Of a stretch of 64,000 nt of DNA, positions 26,267 to 35,368 are shown one piece after another. Where the stretch lies: contig NZ_CP011807.3 of NCBI RefSeq assembly GCF_001029105.3, positions 806,001 to 870,000 on the forward strand. Direction: 5' to 3'. The notes under the pieces were generated by a model. The model saw nothing but the letters and a program-made list of their open reading frames with translations, ran no database searches and had not been told where the DNA came from. The position numbers were made by a program, and so were the translations under genes. Each line of letters starts with the position of its first letter. The first letter of the stretch is position 1. The stretch comes from Pandoraea faecigallinarum. Its GTDB lineage: Bacteria; Pseudomonadota; Gammaproteobacteria; Burkholderiales; Burkholderiaceae.

Positions 26267-27148
26267 ATGGCCGAAACCTTCGATATCGTGACGCGCGTTG
26301 CCGAGCGCAGCGACGTGCTCAGTCAGGCGGAGCGCAAAGTCGCGCAGATTGTGCTGGAAGACGTGGCGGGCGCGGCGGCGGCGTCGATCAACGTGCTGGC
26401 CGAGCGTGCCGGCGTGAGCGAGGCGAGCGTGACGCGCTTCGCCAAAGCAATGGGCTGCCGTGACGTGCGCGACCTCAAGCTGCGGCTGGCGCAGGCGGCG
26501 GTCGTCGGCCAGCGCTTTTTCGGTGCCAATGCCGCCAACGGGCAGGACGCCGCCGTCGAGACCATCGACCGGATTGCCGACGATATTCAGACCACGCTGC
26601 AATTGCATCGTGGCCTCCTCAAGCCGGAGGTGGTGCAACGCGCGGCCACGCGGCTGCTCGCGGCCCGCATGACCTACGCGTTCGGCATGGGCGGTGGATC
26701 GTCGCTCATGGCCGACGAGGCGCGTTACCGGCTGGTGCGACTTGGGCGTCCCGTCGCGAGCTACCAGGACGCCGTGCTGGCGCGCATGGTCGCGGGCACG
26801 CTGGGGCGCGACGACGTCGTGCTCGCCTTCTCGGTGAGCGGCCACACGCCGGAGCTGGTGTCCGCGTGCGAAATCGCGCGGGAATACGGCGCTCAGGTGG
26901 TGGCCGTCACGGCAACGGGGTCGCCGCTGGCGGCGCTTGCCGACGAGGTGCTGCCGATCCGGGCGCTGGAAACGGATTTCATTTTCAAACCGTCGTCGTC
27001 GCGTTACGCGATGCTGCTTGCCATGGACGTGCTTGCCACGGAACTGGCGCTGCTTGCCAAGCCGCAAAGCCAGGCGCTGCTGCGACGGATCAAGTACGTG
27101 CTCGACACGCATCGGGGCGGCGGCGATCGCCAGCCTCTGGGAGACTGA
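26267..27148 (+). CDS. RpiR/MurR-family transcriptional regulator with SIS domain
   Basis: 293 aa. The N-terminal HTH_6 domain (about 1-78) contains QAERKVAQIVLED and AERAGVSEASVTRFAKAMG; the C-terminal SIS domain (about 125-255) shows TYAFGMGGGSS and VLAFSVSGHTPELV. SIS domains in this family usually bind sugar phosphates or related metabolites. Its stop is one base from the D-aminoacylase ATG and it is divergent from the deaminase, so it is the obvious local regulator of D-amino-acid use. Confidence 0.9.
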   Translation: MAETFDIVTRVAERSDVLSQAERKVAQIVLEDVAGAAAASINVLAERAGVSEASVTRFAKAMGCRDVRDLKLRLAQAAVVGQRFFGANAANGQDAAVETIDRIADDIQTTLQLHRGLLKPEVVQRAATRLLAARMTYAFGMGGGSSLMADEARYRLVRLGRPVASYQDAVLARMVAGTLGRDDVVLAFSVSGHTPELVSACEIAREYGAQVVAVTATGSPLAALADEVLPIRALETDFIFKPSSSRYAMLLAMDVLATELALLAKPQSQALLRRIKYVLDTHRGGGDRQPLGD

Positions 27149-27149
27149 T

Positions 27150-28640
27150 ATGACTGATCGCCTGGTAGACCGCACGGTCGATACGTTAATCGCCAACGTT
27201 CGTCTGGCAGACGGCTCCGGCGCCCCCATGACGGACGATCGCTTCGATGTCGCCGTGCGCGACGGCCGGATCCACACGATTGCGCCGGCCGGTGCGCTCT
27301 CGGGCTGGCAAGCGGCGCACCGTGTCGACGGTGAGGGCAACGTGCTGAGTCCCGGTTTCATCGACGTGCACACCCACGACGACACGAACGTCGTGCGTGC
27401 ACCGGAAATGACGCCGAAGCTCTCGCAGGGCGTGACGACGGTCGTTGTGGGCAACTGCGGCATCAGCGCGTCGCCGGTCACCCTCAAGGGCGAACCGCCC
27501 GATCCGATGAACCTGCTCGGCGAGGCGGCCGCGTTTCGGTACCCCACGTTCAAGGCATACGTCGACGCGCTGGAAAAAGCCCAGCCCGCGATCAACGTGG
27601 CCGCACTCATCGGTCACACGGCGTTGCGCAACAACCATATGGATCGGCTCGACCGCGCCGCGACCGGCGCGGAAATCGAAGGCATGCGCGCTCAGTTGCG
27701 CGAGGCGCTGGCGCATGGCGCGCTGGGGTTGTCGACGGGACTCGCCTACGCCAACGCGAATGCCGCCCCCACCGAGGAAGTCCTGGCGCTGGCCAAACCG
27801 CTGGCCGAGGCCGGGGGGCTGTACGCGACTCACTTGCGTACCGAATTCGCGGAGATTCTCGAAGCACTCGACGAAGCGTTTCGCATTGGACGCCACGCAC
27901 GCGTGCCGGTCGTCGTCTCGCATCTGAAGTGCGCGGGTGTCGACAACTGGGGGCGCAGCACCGAGATTCTCGACGCGCTGGACAAGGCGCGACGCTTTCA
28001 GCCCGTGGGCTGCGACTGCTATCCGTATACGGCAAGTTCATCGACGCTCGATCTCAAACAGGTCACCGACGACTTCGACATTCTCGTGACGTGGTCGCAA
28101 CCGCACCCCGATCAAGGCGGCAAGCTGCTTGCGACGATTGCGGCCGAGTGGGGCGTCGACCTCATGGAGGCGGCAACGCGCCTGCAACCGGCCGGGGCGG
28201 TGTATCACTGCATGGAGGAAGATGACGTGCGACGCATCTTGCGCCACCCGGCGACTGTCGTCGGCTCGGACGGCCTGCCGAACGATCCGCTGCCGCACCC
28301 GCGTCTGTGGGGCGCGTTCCCGCGCGTGCTGGGCCGCTACAGCCGGGAGCAGGCGCTCTTTCCGCTGGCCGAGGCCGTCCACAAGATGACGGGGCTGTCT
28401 GCCGAGCGGTTCGGCTTGAATGAGCGCGGTTTCGTGCGCGAAGGCTACTGGGCCGATCTCGTACTGTTCGATCCGGCCACCGTGGGAGACGCCGCAACCT
28501 TTACCGATCCGATGCAACCGGCGTATGGCATTTCGGCGGTGTGGGTGAACGGTGTGCTGTCCTGGCAGGACCGCGGGCCGACGCAGAACGCGCGTGCCGG
28601 ACGCTTCGTGCGTCGCGGCACGCCCCAGCCGGTGCTTTGA
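27150..28640 (+). CDS. dan: N-acyl-D-amino-acid deacylase (D-aminoacylase)
   Basis: 496 aa amidohydrolase that releases D-amino acids from N-acyl derivatives. The metal-binding H-x-H is H74/H76 in IDVHTHDDTN, the D-aminoacylase cysteine is C103 in VVVGNCGIS, and SHLKCAG and SDGLPNDPLPHPR carry further ligands and the catalytic Asp. The start at 27150 follows a weak AGACTG site and is coupled to the RpiR stop. Length and order of motifs match zinc D-aminoacylases. Downstream RidA and the divergent deaminase complete a pathway from N-acyl-D-amino acid to 2-oxo acid. Confidence 0.9.
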   Translation: MTDRLVDRTVDTLIANVRLADGSGAPMTDDRFDVAVRDGRIHTIAPAGALSGWQAAHRVDGEGNVLSPGFIDVHTHDDTNVVRAPEMTPKLSQGVTTVVVGNCGISASPVTLKGEPPDPMNLLGEAAAFRYPTFKAYVDALEKAQPAINVAALIGHTALRNNHMDRLDRAATGAEIEGMRAQLREALAHGALGLSTGLAYANANAAPTEEVLALAKPLAEAGGLYATHLRTEFAEILEALDEAFRIGRHARVPVVVSHLKCAGVDNWGRSTEILDALDKARRFQPVGCDCYPYTASSSTLDLKQVTDDFDILVTWSQPHPDQGGKLLATIAAEWGVDLMEAATRLQPAGAVYHCMEEDDVRRILRHPATVVGSDGLPNDPLPHPRLWGAFPRVLGRYSREQALFPLAEAVHKMTGLSAERFGLNERGFVREGYWADLVLFDPATVGDAATFTDPMQPAYGISAVWVNGVLSWQDRGPTQNARAGRFVRRGTPQPVL

Positions 28641-28679
28641 GCCGGTGTTGTCGAGTACGATTCGTTGAAAGGAGCGATG

Positions 28680-29072
28680 ATGAGCATCAAACGATATGGC
28701 GTGGAGGGCGGGCAGGGAACGGGCGGTCAGCGCATGCCCTTCGCCCGCGCAACCGAGGCGGACGGCTTCCTGTTCGTGTCCGGCCAGACCCCGATGAAAG
28801 ACGGCGAAGTGATCGACGGCGGCATCGTCGCCCAGTCGCATCAGGCTATCCGGAACATGATCGCCATCCTGACGGAAGCCGGTTACGGCACCGAGCATGT
28901 GATGCGCATCGGCGTGTGGCTCGACGATCCGCGCGACTTCGCGTCGTTCAACAAGGTCTTCAAGGAGTACTTCGGCGATCATCCGCCCGCGCGCGCCTGC
29001 GTCGTGTCGAGCATGGTCATCGACTGCAAGGTCGAAGTGGACTGCGTGGCTTACAGGAAACCCGCCGCATAA
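28680..29072 (+). CDS. ridA: RidA-family enamine/imine deaminase
   Basis: 130 aa trimeric YjgF/YER057c/UK114 protein that hydrolyses reactive 2-aminoacrylate-type enamines made by PLP deaminases. GFLFVSGQTPMKDGEV and ARACVVSSMVIDCKVEVDCV are the family signatures, the latter with the catalytic arginine. Two ATG codons (28677, 28680) follow AAAGGAG; spacing favours 28680. It lies 39 bases after the D-aminoacylase, so it is probably in the same operon and protects against intermediates of the adjacent deaminase. Confidence 0.9.
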   Translation: MSIKRYGVEGGQGTGGQRMPFARATEADGFLFVSGQTPMKDGEVIDGGIVAQSHQAIRNMIAILTEAGYGTEHVMRIGVWLDDPRDFASFNKVFKEYFGDHPPARACVVSSMVIDCKVEVDCVAYRKPAA

Positions 29073-29145
29073 TCCCGAAGCGGGAGGGGCAACACGGCGA
29101 GGTCGCCGGCATGATGGCGGGGACCACCGGAATGTGCGTGTGAAG

Positions 29146-29171
29146 AAGCCGGCGATCCTCGTCGGCTTTTT
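29146..29171 (+). terminator. Intrinsic terminator after ridA
   Basis: AAGCCGGCGA (29146-29155) pairs with TCGTCGGCTT (29159-29168), one G-T wobble, three-base loop, and T residues run to 29171. It ends the D-amino-acid operon. Confidence 0.75.
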
Positions 29172-29299
29172 CGTTTTCAGGCCGCGCGCCGGCGTTGACG
29201 GGCACGGCGGTGCCCGTTTCGCGAAGTCTGCGGTTTGCCTTCGATGGCAGGGCAGTTTTGGCGCGCGCAGTCTTGCGCTTCCCAACCTGACAGGAGGCG

Positions 29300-29770
29300 A
29301 TGGTGCGACATGACCCTATTGATGGCGCAGGACCGAGTGCGCCGGTGTACCGCGCGGCGATCGAATCGGCCGAGGACGCTCATATCACGATCGATTTTCC
29401 GGCTACGCCGGACGATGTGCGGCTGCGCTCGCAGACCATGAGCCGCCTGTCGCAGGCGGGCCGTGTCACCGGCCTCACCGGGCTTGCGGTCACGATCCTC
29501 GGACTGGTGGGCGTTGCAGGAAGCGCCTATCTCTGTCTGGAGGCGGCGGCCGAAATCGAGGACACCGATGCTGCCGATCGCAACCGCTGGATCGGTTTCG
29601 GTCTGGGCGGTGGCATGGGGACCCTCTCGGCCCTGGCGGTGACGTTCGGCCTCAGTCAGGTGTGTGCGTGCCTGAAGGCGCGCAGGCGTGCCGAGCGGGA
29701 AATGGAGACGATGAGCACCCACGTGCACTTTACGACGCCGGGAGGGGGCAGGCGTTATGGTCGCGCATGA
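29300..29770 (+). CDS. Small protein with two membrane segments, partner of the downstream chaperone
   Basis: 156 aa, not recognised. A polar N-terminus (about 1-55) is followed by two hydrophobic segments (about 56-82, GLTGLAVTILGLVGVAGSAY, and 96-122, GFGLGGGMGTLSALAVTFGL) separated by an acidic loop, then a basic tail. An AGGAGG lies only two bases before ATG 29300, so GTG 29303 is also possible. Its end overlaps the chaperone start by 14 bases. Type III translocators are small hydrophobic clients of SycD-type chaperones, so a translocator-like or secreted role is a reasonable inference, but this protein is shorter than known translocators. Confidence 0.6.
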   Translation: MVRHDPIDGAGPSAPVYRAAIESAEDAHITIDFPATPDDVRLRSQTMSRLSQAGRVTGLTGLAVTILGLVGVAGSAYLCLEAAAEIEDTDAADRNRWIGFGLGGGMGTLSALAVTFGLSQVCACLKARRRAEREMETMSTHVHFTTPGGGRRYGRA

Positions 29771-30287
29771 GATGACGTTTGATATGAGTCTGAGCGCTGT
29801 GCCGTCGTCGGCATCCGTGGCGAAGGAGATCGAGGTGGCGCTGGGGTTGTTGCGCGAGGCGTACGCGCAACGCGAGGCGCTGGGCATGCCGCGTCCCGGC
29901 GCGTGGGACGCCAGCCAATGCGACGCCGCTTATCGCTGCGGCTACGGCGCGTTCGAGCGAGGCGACTTCCTGCACGCCATCGAGTGCTTCGCGCCGCTGC
30001 TCTCGGCGTGTCCGCTCGAAGCCGACTATGCGGTGGCATTGGCGCTGTCGATGCAACGTCACGGGGAGCCGAAGGCGGCGCTGCCGCTCTTCATGGCGGC
30101 GGCGCTCATGGACGAGCAGGCGCCGGGGCCGATGTACCGCGTCGGCGAATGTCTCGTGGAACTCGGGCAATTCGATGCGGCATGCCGCGCCATGAAGGAA
30201 ACGCTGCATCGCTGCGACGGCGCGCCGGGATACGCCCACGTAAGAGACGCCGCGCTACGGACGATGGCGCGGGTGGGCTACGGCTGA
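29757..30287 (+). CDS. SycD/LcrH-type tetratricopeptide chaperone
   Basis: 176 aa. After a variable N-terminus (about 1-55) come three TPR-like helical hairpins: AAYRCGYGAFERGDFLHAIE, DYAVALALSMQRHGEPKAAL and PMYRVGECLVELGQFDAACR. The spacing and the A-x-x-MD-x-x-x-P-x-P-M-x-x-x-GECL pattern match class II type III secretion chaperones (LcrH, SycD, IpgC), which hold translocators soluble before secretion. No injectisome gene is in the window. It overlaps the upstream two-TM gene, the usual arrangement of chaperone and client. A general TPR protein is the alternative. Confidence 0.75.
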   Translation: MVAHEMTFDMSLSAVPSSASVAKEIEVALGLLREAYAQREALGMPRPGAWDASQCDAAYRCGYGAFERGDFLHAIECFAPLLSACPLEADYAVALALSMQRHGEPKAALPLFMAAALMDEQAPGPMYRVGECLVELGQFDAACRAMKETLHRCDGAPGYAHVRDAALRTMARVGYG

Positions 30288-30346
30288 CGAGGTCGACGGG
30301 AGGGGCGTTCGCCGGCTGTTTCCAGCGTGCGAACGCACTGCGATCG

Positions 30347-31174
30347 CTACTGACGTGCGGTACGGGCGTTATCCGGCATCGGCAACGTGAAGTTCGTGCG
30401 GAAGGGATTGATGTCGAGGCCGCCGCGGCGTGTGTAGCGTGCATACACGGCGAGCTGGCTCGGTTTGCATTGACGCAGCAGGTCCATGAAGATCCCCTCC
30501 ACACATTGCTCGTGAAAGCCGGTGTGCCGGCGGTACGAAATGACGTACTTGAGCAGGCCTTCCTGATCGATGGGCGGGCCGACATACCGAATCTGCAGGC
30601 TGCCCCAGTCCGGCTGACCGGTGACCGGGCAGTTCGACTTGAGCAGATTGGAGACCAGTGTCTCTTCCACGTGCGGCTCGTCGAAGGCGGCGCTCAGCAG
30701 CGAGGCGTCCGGCACGTAGACGTCGGTGTCGATGTCCAGACGGTCCACGAGCAGGCCATCGAGTTCGTCGAGCCGGAGCTTGCCGAACCCGCTGGGATCC
30801 GTGAGTCGCACCTGCACCGGCGCACCGGCCGCTTCCGACAGATCCTGCTGGATGAGGGCGCGCGCGGCCTCCGGATTGGCCAGCTTCGTTTGCGCAAACG
30901 AGCCGAGATACAGCTTGAACGACTTCGACTCGATGATGAACGGGGAGTCGGCGGGCACGACGGCGGTGAGCAGGGCGATCTGCGGCTTGCCCTTTTCGTT
31001 GAGCCACGAGAGTTCGTAGCCGTTCCAGATGTCCGCGCCGAAGAACGGCAACGTGTCCGGCACGCCGATTTGCGCGCGCGCCGGCGCACGGGCGATCGGG
31101 AAAAGTTGAGACGGGTCGTAGTGCTCGGTGTAGGCAACTTCCTTGCCGAGCGTGGATTGTTCAGGCGTGGTCAT
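30347..31174 (-). CDS. queF: NADPH-dependent 7-cyano-7-deazaguanine reductase QueF
   Basis: 275 aa, long (YqcD-type, unimodular tandem T-fold) QueF, reducing preQ0 to preQ1 in queuosine tRNA modification. The catalytic cysteine C182 is in [17 protein letters not shown], the aspartate D189 in the same stretch; [12 protein letters not shown] is the substrate-binding motif. The start is taken as ATG 31174; a GTG five codons upstream is possible. Its N-terminus overlaps the end of the 5'-nucleotidase gene by 14 bases, indicating an ilvA / nucleotidase / queF transcription unit. Confidence 0.93.
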   Translation of the reverse strand: MTTPEQSTLGKEVAYTEHYDPSQLFPIARAPARAQIGVPDTLPFFGADIWNGYELSWLNEKGKPQIALLTAVVPADSPFIIESKSFKLYLGSFAQTKLANPEAARALIQQDLSEAAGAPVQVRLTDPSGFGKLRLDELDGLLVDRLDIDTDVYVPDASLLSAAFDEPHVEETLVSNLLKSNCPVTGQPDWGSLQIRYVGPPIDQEGLLKYVISYRRHTGFHEQCVEGIFMDLLRQCKPSQLAVYARYTRRGGLDINPFRTNFTLPMPDNARTARQ

Positions 31175-32126
31175 GATTGGCGATGCCACTGATGACGTGA
31201 CCGGTCGGGCTCACCCGGGCGGCCGATTCGCAGTGGCGTGTCTGATCGTCGAAGAAGAAATCGGGCTCGAACTCGCGCAGGAATGCGCCCTTGTCCAGCC
31301 CACCCAAAAACATCGCCTCGTTGATGTCGATTTTCCAGTCCATCAGCGTGCGGATCGCGCGCTCGTGTGCCGGGGCGGAGCGCGCCGTCACGAGCGCGGT
31401 GCGGATCTTGACCGGCACTTCGTGGCCCGCGAGGGTCTGCAACCGGTGCAGCGCGAGCAGCAACGGCTTGAACGGGCCGGGCGGCAGCGGCGTTGCGGCG
31501 CGCTCGATCTCGTGGCGCTGGAAGGCGTCGAGGCCGTTGCGCTGGAACACCTGTTCGGCCTCGTCGGAGAAGAGCACCGCGTCGCCGTCGAAGGCGATGC
31601 GAATTTCGTCCGGATGCAGTTCGGCCTTTTTCGCGGAGTCGGGATACACGCGCGCGGCCGGGAAACCGGCGGCCAGTGCGCTGCGCACGTCGCGCTCGTT
31701 CGCGGAGAGGAACAGATGCGCGCCCAGCGCGTTCAGGTAGCCGAACGGATCGCGTCCGCGCGTGAATACGCCGCGCTCGATCCTGAGATCGACTTGCCGT
31801 GCCGAACGGAACACGCGCATGCCGCTCACGGGATCGTTACGCGAGAGGACGACGACTTCCACGCGGTGCCGGTCATTCGAACCGTTCAGGCCGTTGGTAT
31901 GGGCCGTACTGCCGCCGCCCCGATTGAACGCGAGCAACTTTTGCACGAGCGGGAAGGCGACGCCCGGCGGCGCGGGCTTGTCGAGGCGGTCGAGCTGGTA
32001 CTGCATGTACGACCGGTCGTCGCCGCTCGCCACGCCAGCCTCGTACACGCGGTTCTCTTCTTCGAAGTCGAACAGCGCACGCGAGGATATCGCGACAACG
32101 AGTTTGTTCTCGAGCGTGATCGGCAT
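31161..32126 (-). CDS. 5'-nucleotidase (cytosolic NT5C1-like family)
   Basis: 321 aa. It looks like the bacterial members of the cytosolic 5'-nucleotidase family (PF06189): [20 protein letters not shown] is the N-terminal HAD-like motif where the nucleophile is expected, [14 protein letters not shown] binds phosphate, and [11 protein letters not shown] is the C-terminal acidic motif. It would dephosphorylate nucleoside monophosphates in the cytoplasm. It is 47 bases downstream of ilvA and overlaps queF. Assignment rests on family memory of these motifs. Confidence 0.8.
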   Translation of the reverse strand: MPITLENKLVVAISSRALFDFEEENRVYEAGVASGDDRSYMQYQLDRLDKPAPPGVAFPLVQKLLAFNRGGGSTAHTNGLNGSNDRHRVEVVVLSRNDPVSGMRVFRSARQVDLRIERGVFTRGRDPFGYLNALGAHLFLSANERDVRSALAAGFPAARVYPDSAKKAELHPDEIRIAFDGDAVLFSDEAEQVFQRNGLDAFQRHEIERAATPLPPGPFKPLLLALHRLQTLAGHEVPVKIRTALVTARSAPAHERAIRTLMDWKIDINEAMFLGGLDKGAFLREFEPDFFFDDQTRHCESAARVSPTGHVISGIANHDHA

Positions 32127-32173
32127 GGTAGCGGCGTTTTCCTGTCTGTGGAGGTCGGGTCGGGGGCGGCGAC

Positions 32174-33703
32174 TTACCCGAGGAACAGCTTGTACACGGG
32201 GTTGTCGCTCTCATCCCAGTAAGGATAGCCGAGCGTTGCGAGGAAGTCGCGAAACGCGGCCTTCTCGTCGTCCGGTACCTGAATGCCCACGAGAATGTTG
32301 CTGTAGTCCGCGCCCTGATTGCGGTAATGGAACAGGCTGATGTTCCAGTTAGGGCTCATGGCCGAGAGGAATTTCATCAGCGCGCCCGGGCGTTCCGGAA
32401 ATTCGAAGCGGTACAGCACTTCATGGCTGGCGAGTGCCGAGCGTCCGCCGACCATATAGCGGATGTGCTGCTTCGACAGTTCGTCGTTGGACAGATCGAG
32501 CGTGGGGAAACCGTGACGCTCGAAACCCGACTTGATGCGCTCACCCTCGTCGCGGTTATGCATCTGGATGCCCACGAAGATGTGAGCGCTGGAGGCTTCG
32601 CTAATTCGATAGTTGAACTCGGTCACGTTGCGGCTGCCCACCACTTCGGTAAAGCGCCGGAAGCTACCGCGCGCCTCCGGAATGGTGACGGCGAACACCG
32701 CTTCGCGCGCTTCCCCGACTTCGGCACGTTCCGCGACGAAGCGCAGCCGGTCGAAGTTCATGTTCGCGCCCGAGGTGATTGCGACGAGTGTTTCGCCCTT
32801 GAGTTTTTCACGTTCGGCATAGAGCTTGGCGCCCGCCACGGACAACGCGCCCGACGGCTCCAGCACGCTGCGCGTGTCCTGGAAAACGTCCTTGATCGCG
32901 GCACAAAGCTGGTCGGTGTCGACGCGCACGACTTCGTCGAGATACTCGCTGCACAGGCGGAAAGTCTCTTCGCCGACGTATTTGACGGCGGTGCCGTCCG
33001 CGAACAGGCCGACGTCGTTCAGCAGAATGCGCTCACCCGCGTGAATGGACTGCGCCATCGCGTCGGAATCGACGGATTGCACGCCGATGACCTTGATCTC
33101 GGGACGCACCGCCTTGACGTACGCGGCCACGCCGGCGGCCAGTCCGCCACCGCCGATCGGCACGAAGATGGCGTGCAGCGGTCCCTGATGCTGGCGCAGG
33201 ATCTCCATGCCGATGGTGCCCTGACCGGCGATGACGTCGGGATCGTCGAACGGCGGCACGAACGTGAGGCCGCGTTCGGCCTGCAGTGTCATGGCATGTG
33301 CGAAGGCATCGCTGTACGAGTCGCCCGCGAGCACGACTTCGACGGCGCGCCCGCCATGCGTTCTGACGGCGTCGATCTTGACCTGTGGCGTGGTCACCGG
33401 CATGACGATGACCGCCTTGCAGCCCAGTCGTGCCGCCGAGTACGCCACCCCCTGCGCGTGATTGCCGGCGGACGCGGTGAGCACACCCCGCTCGCGCTCG
33501 GCATCGCTGAGGTTCGCCATCTTGTTGTACGCGCCCCGAATCTTGAAGGAGAACACCGTCTGGTTGTCTTCGCGCTTGAGATAAATTCGATTGTGCAGCC
33601 GCATGGAGAGCGTGCGGGCCTGTTCGAGTTCGCTCTCGTGGGCGACGTCGTAGACTTTGGCGGTCAGGATCTTCTTCAGGTAATCGGGAGCTGCGTCGGA
33701 CAT
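32174..33703 (-). CDS. ilvA: Threonine ammonia-lyase, biosynthetic (IlvA)
   Basis: 509 aa PLP enzyme converting threonine to 2-oxobutanoate, first step of isoleucine synthesis. K54 in FSFKIRGAYNKM is the Schiff-base lysine; GGGGLAAGVAAYVKA is the phosphate-binding loop. The catalytic domain covers about 1-325 and two ACT-like regulatory domains follow (about 330-415 and 420-509, ending DESDNPVYKLFLG), so isoleucine feedback is expected. The length is that of E. coli IlvA. First gene of the ilvA / nucleotidase / queF unit. Confidence 0.95.
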   Translation of the reverse strand: MSDAAPDYLKKILTAKVYDVAHESELEQARTLSMRLHNRIYLKREDNQTVFSFKIRGAYNKMANLSDAERERGVLTASAGNHAQGVAYSAARLGCKAVIVMPVTTPQVKIDAVRTHGGRAVEVVLAGDSYSDAFAHAMTLQAERGLTFVPPFDDPDVIAGQGTIGMEILRQHQGPLHAIFVPIGGGGLAAGVAAYVKAVRPEIKVIGVQSVDSDAMAQSIHAGERILLNDVGLFADGTAVKYVGEETFRLCSEYLDEVVRVDTDQLCAAIKDVFQDTRSVLEPSGALSVAGAKLYAEREKLKGETLVAITSGANMNFDRLRFVAERAEVGEAREAVFAVTIPEARGSFRRFTEVVGSRNVTEFNYRISEASSAHIFVGIQMHNRDEGERIKSGFERHGFPTLDLSNDELSKQHIRYMVGGRSALASHEVLYRFEFPERPGALMKFLSAMSPNWNISLFHYRNQGADYSNILVGIQVPDDEKAAFRDFLATLGYPYWDESDNPVYKLFLG

Positions 33704-33824
33704 GATTTAGGGTTTCTTCAGGTTAGGCACATCAAGGAACGAAAAGGACAATGATAGACCAGCACGTTCGCCGGGGCGGTCGCGCTGGTCTTCCGGGAAA
33801 AACGGGAAAGGGGGAGTGCGCGCC

Positions 33825-34445
33825 CTAGCGTAGGTCGTCGGGGGTGTCGATGTCGCGCACGATTCCGGCGTCGTCGACATCGACGATCGTAATGTGCTCG
33901 CTAATCAACAGGTCGCGCGCGCCAACGTCGCCGTCGAGGGCGGCCAGACGCGAGGTATAGGCGGAACCGAACGCGACGGGGTGGCCACGCTGTCCGCGAT
34001 AGCCCGGGGCGACGATGGCTTCGGGCGACGTGAGGCCGTTCGCGACCGCGCGCAGGGTATTCGGATGAATATAGGGCATGTCGGCCAGCGCAATGAGCCA
34101 GCCGTCCAGATGTTCGAGCCCCGGGGGCGGGTCTTCGTCGACGGCGGCATTGATGCCGGCCGCGAGTGTCGCGCCCATGCCGCGCCTGGTGGCGTGGCTC
34201 ATGACGACTTCGCAACCCGCTTGCAGCAACACGTTCTCCAACTCCGCCGAATCGGGGCGCACCACGGCGATCACGCGCGGCAACGCAGCCAGCAGCGCGT
34301 GGGCGCTGGCAAGGGCAACGGGCCGGTTCAGGGGATCGCCGGGCAGCGGCGCGAGCAGCTTGTTCCGGCGCCCCGCCGCGTCGAAGCGGGTACCGAGTCC
34401 GCCTGCCAGTAGAATGGCCACGGGCGGCGTCGAGGGTCGGGTCAT
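33825..34445 (-). CDS. mocA: MocA-like molybdenum cofactor cytidylyltransferase
   Basis: 206 aa nucleotidyltransferase (NTP_transf_3). LLAGGLGTRFDAAG is the nucleotide-binding loop, GWLIALADMPYIHPNTL contains the metal-binding Asp, and YRGQRGHPVAFGSAY is the MocA/XdhC-partner signature. It adds CMP to the molybdenum cofactor, producing the form used by xanthine-oxidase-family enzymes. The molybdenum hydroxylase pair at 35369-38073 is such an enzyme, though a plus-strand gene (yqaA) lies between them. Related GTP- or CTP-transferases are the alternative. Confidence 0.8.
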   Translation of the reverse strand: MTRPSTPPVAILLAGGLGTRFDAAGRRNKLLAPLPGDPLNRPVALASAHALLAALPRVIAVVRPDSAELENVLLQAGCEVVMSHATRRGMGATLAAGINAAVDEDPPPGLEHLDGWLIALADMPYIHPNTLRAVANGLTSPEAIVAPGYRGQRGHPVAFGSAYTSRLAALDGDVGARDLLISEHITIVDVDDAGIVRDIDTPDDLR

Positions 34446-34589
34446 GGTCCCGCATTATGCGCCAGACTTTTCGTTTCTGCCAAACACGGGTGAACGCCGT
34501 CGTAGCGACATTGGCCGACCGTCCGGCCGGTCCGCAATGAGGGCGCCTGTGGCATCTTTCCATCGTTTTTCGCATTTCTTCGGAGTGGC

Positions 34590-35207
34590 ATGACGTCGTT
34601 CATCACCTGGCTGCTGGGCGTGTTGGCACTGCCCGGCGTTGGCTTGCCCGCGATTTTCCTCGTGTCGTTTCTGTCCGCCACACTGCTGCCGATGGGCTCG
34701 GAGCCGGCGCTCTTCGGCTATGTCGCGCTCAACCCCCACATGTTTTGGGCGGCGGTCGCCGTCGCGAGCGTCGGCAATACGCTCGGCGGCATGCTGGACT
34801 GGTGGATGGGGTTCGCGGCACGGCGGGCTTACGTGCGTCTCAAGGCGCGGCGGCGGGCGCACGCGCGGACCATGGCGTCTGCCAGCGGCGTTTCGATGAC
34901 GATGGAGGCGCCCGCGGGCCGGGAGAGCGGCGAGGCCAACGAACACAAGGCACCGATGAGCGAGCGCTACCGCCGATGGATGCGTCGCTTCGGACCGCCG
35001 TTGCTGCTGTTGTCGTGGTTGCCGGTGGTGGGCGATCCGCTATGCACGCTCGCCGGATGGCTGCGCCTGTCCTGGCGCGCCTGTCTCCTCTACATCGCTA
35101 TCGGCAAGACGCTGCGCTACATCGCCATCACCTATCTGATGCTGTGTGTGCCCGAGTCGTTCTGGCAAGGCATCTTTGCGCCGTTCAAACACTTGCTCGT
35201 GGGGTGA
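34590..35207 (+). CDS. yqaA: YqaA-family membrane protein (DedA/SNARE-associated domain)
   Basis: 205 aa inner-membrane protein. VSFLSATLLPMGSEPALFGY and VGNTLGGMLDWWMGF are close to E. coli YqaA; FGPPLLLLSWLPVVGDPLCT is the re-entrant segment typical of the SNARE-associated/VTT fold. About 30 hydrophilic residues are inserted at 85-115 relative to the short E. coli protein as I recall it. Function is uncertain; the superfamily includes lipid scramblases and transporters. It is divergent from mocA with a 144-base spacer. Confidence 0.82.
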   Translation: MTSFITWLLGVLALPGVGLPAIFLVSFLSATLLPMGSEPALFGYVALNPHMFWAAVAVASVGNTLGGMLDWWMGFAARRAYVRLKARRRAHARTMASASGVSMTMEAPAGRESGEANEHKAPMSERYRRWMRRFGPPLLLLSWLPVVGDPLCTLAGWLRLSWRACLLYIAIGKTLRYIAITYLMLCVPESFWQGIFAPFKHLLVG

Positions 35208-35251
35208 CAATGCTGCTTTCGCTATACCCGCCAAGGCTCTCATGAAGTGCG

Positions 35252-35288
35252 CGGGGTTCCGGCACCCCTTTGCGCTGCCGGAACCCCG
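35252..35288 (+). terminator. 13-bp hairpin between yqaA and the convergent oxidoreductase gene
   Basis: CGGGGTTCCGGCA (35252-35264) pairs perfectly with its complement (35276-35288) around 11 bases. It is 45 bases after yqaA and 81 before the end of the minus-strand gene, so it may stop transcription from both sides. There is no T-run. Confidence 0.5.
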
Positions 35289-35368
35289 GCCCGGTTCGGA
35301 AAGGGGCCCGATCCGGCATACGGTCATGCTTTCCCGGGACCCCTCTTTCTTACTCTTACGCCGACGTC

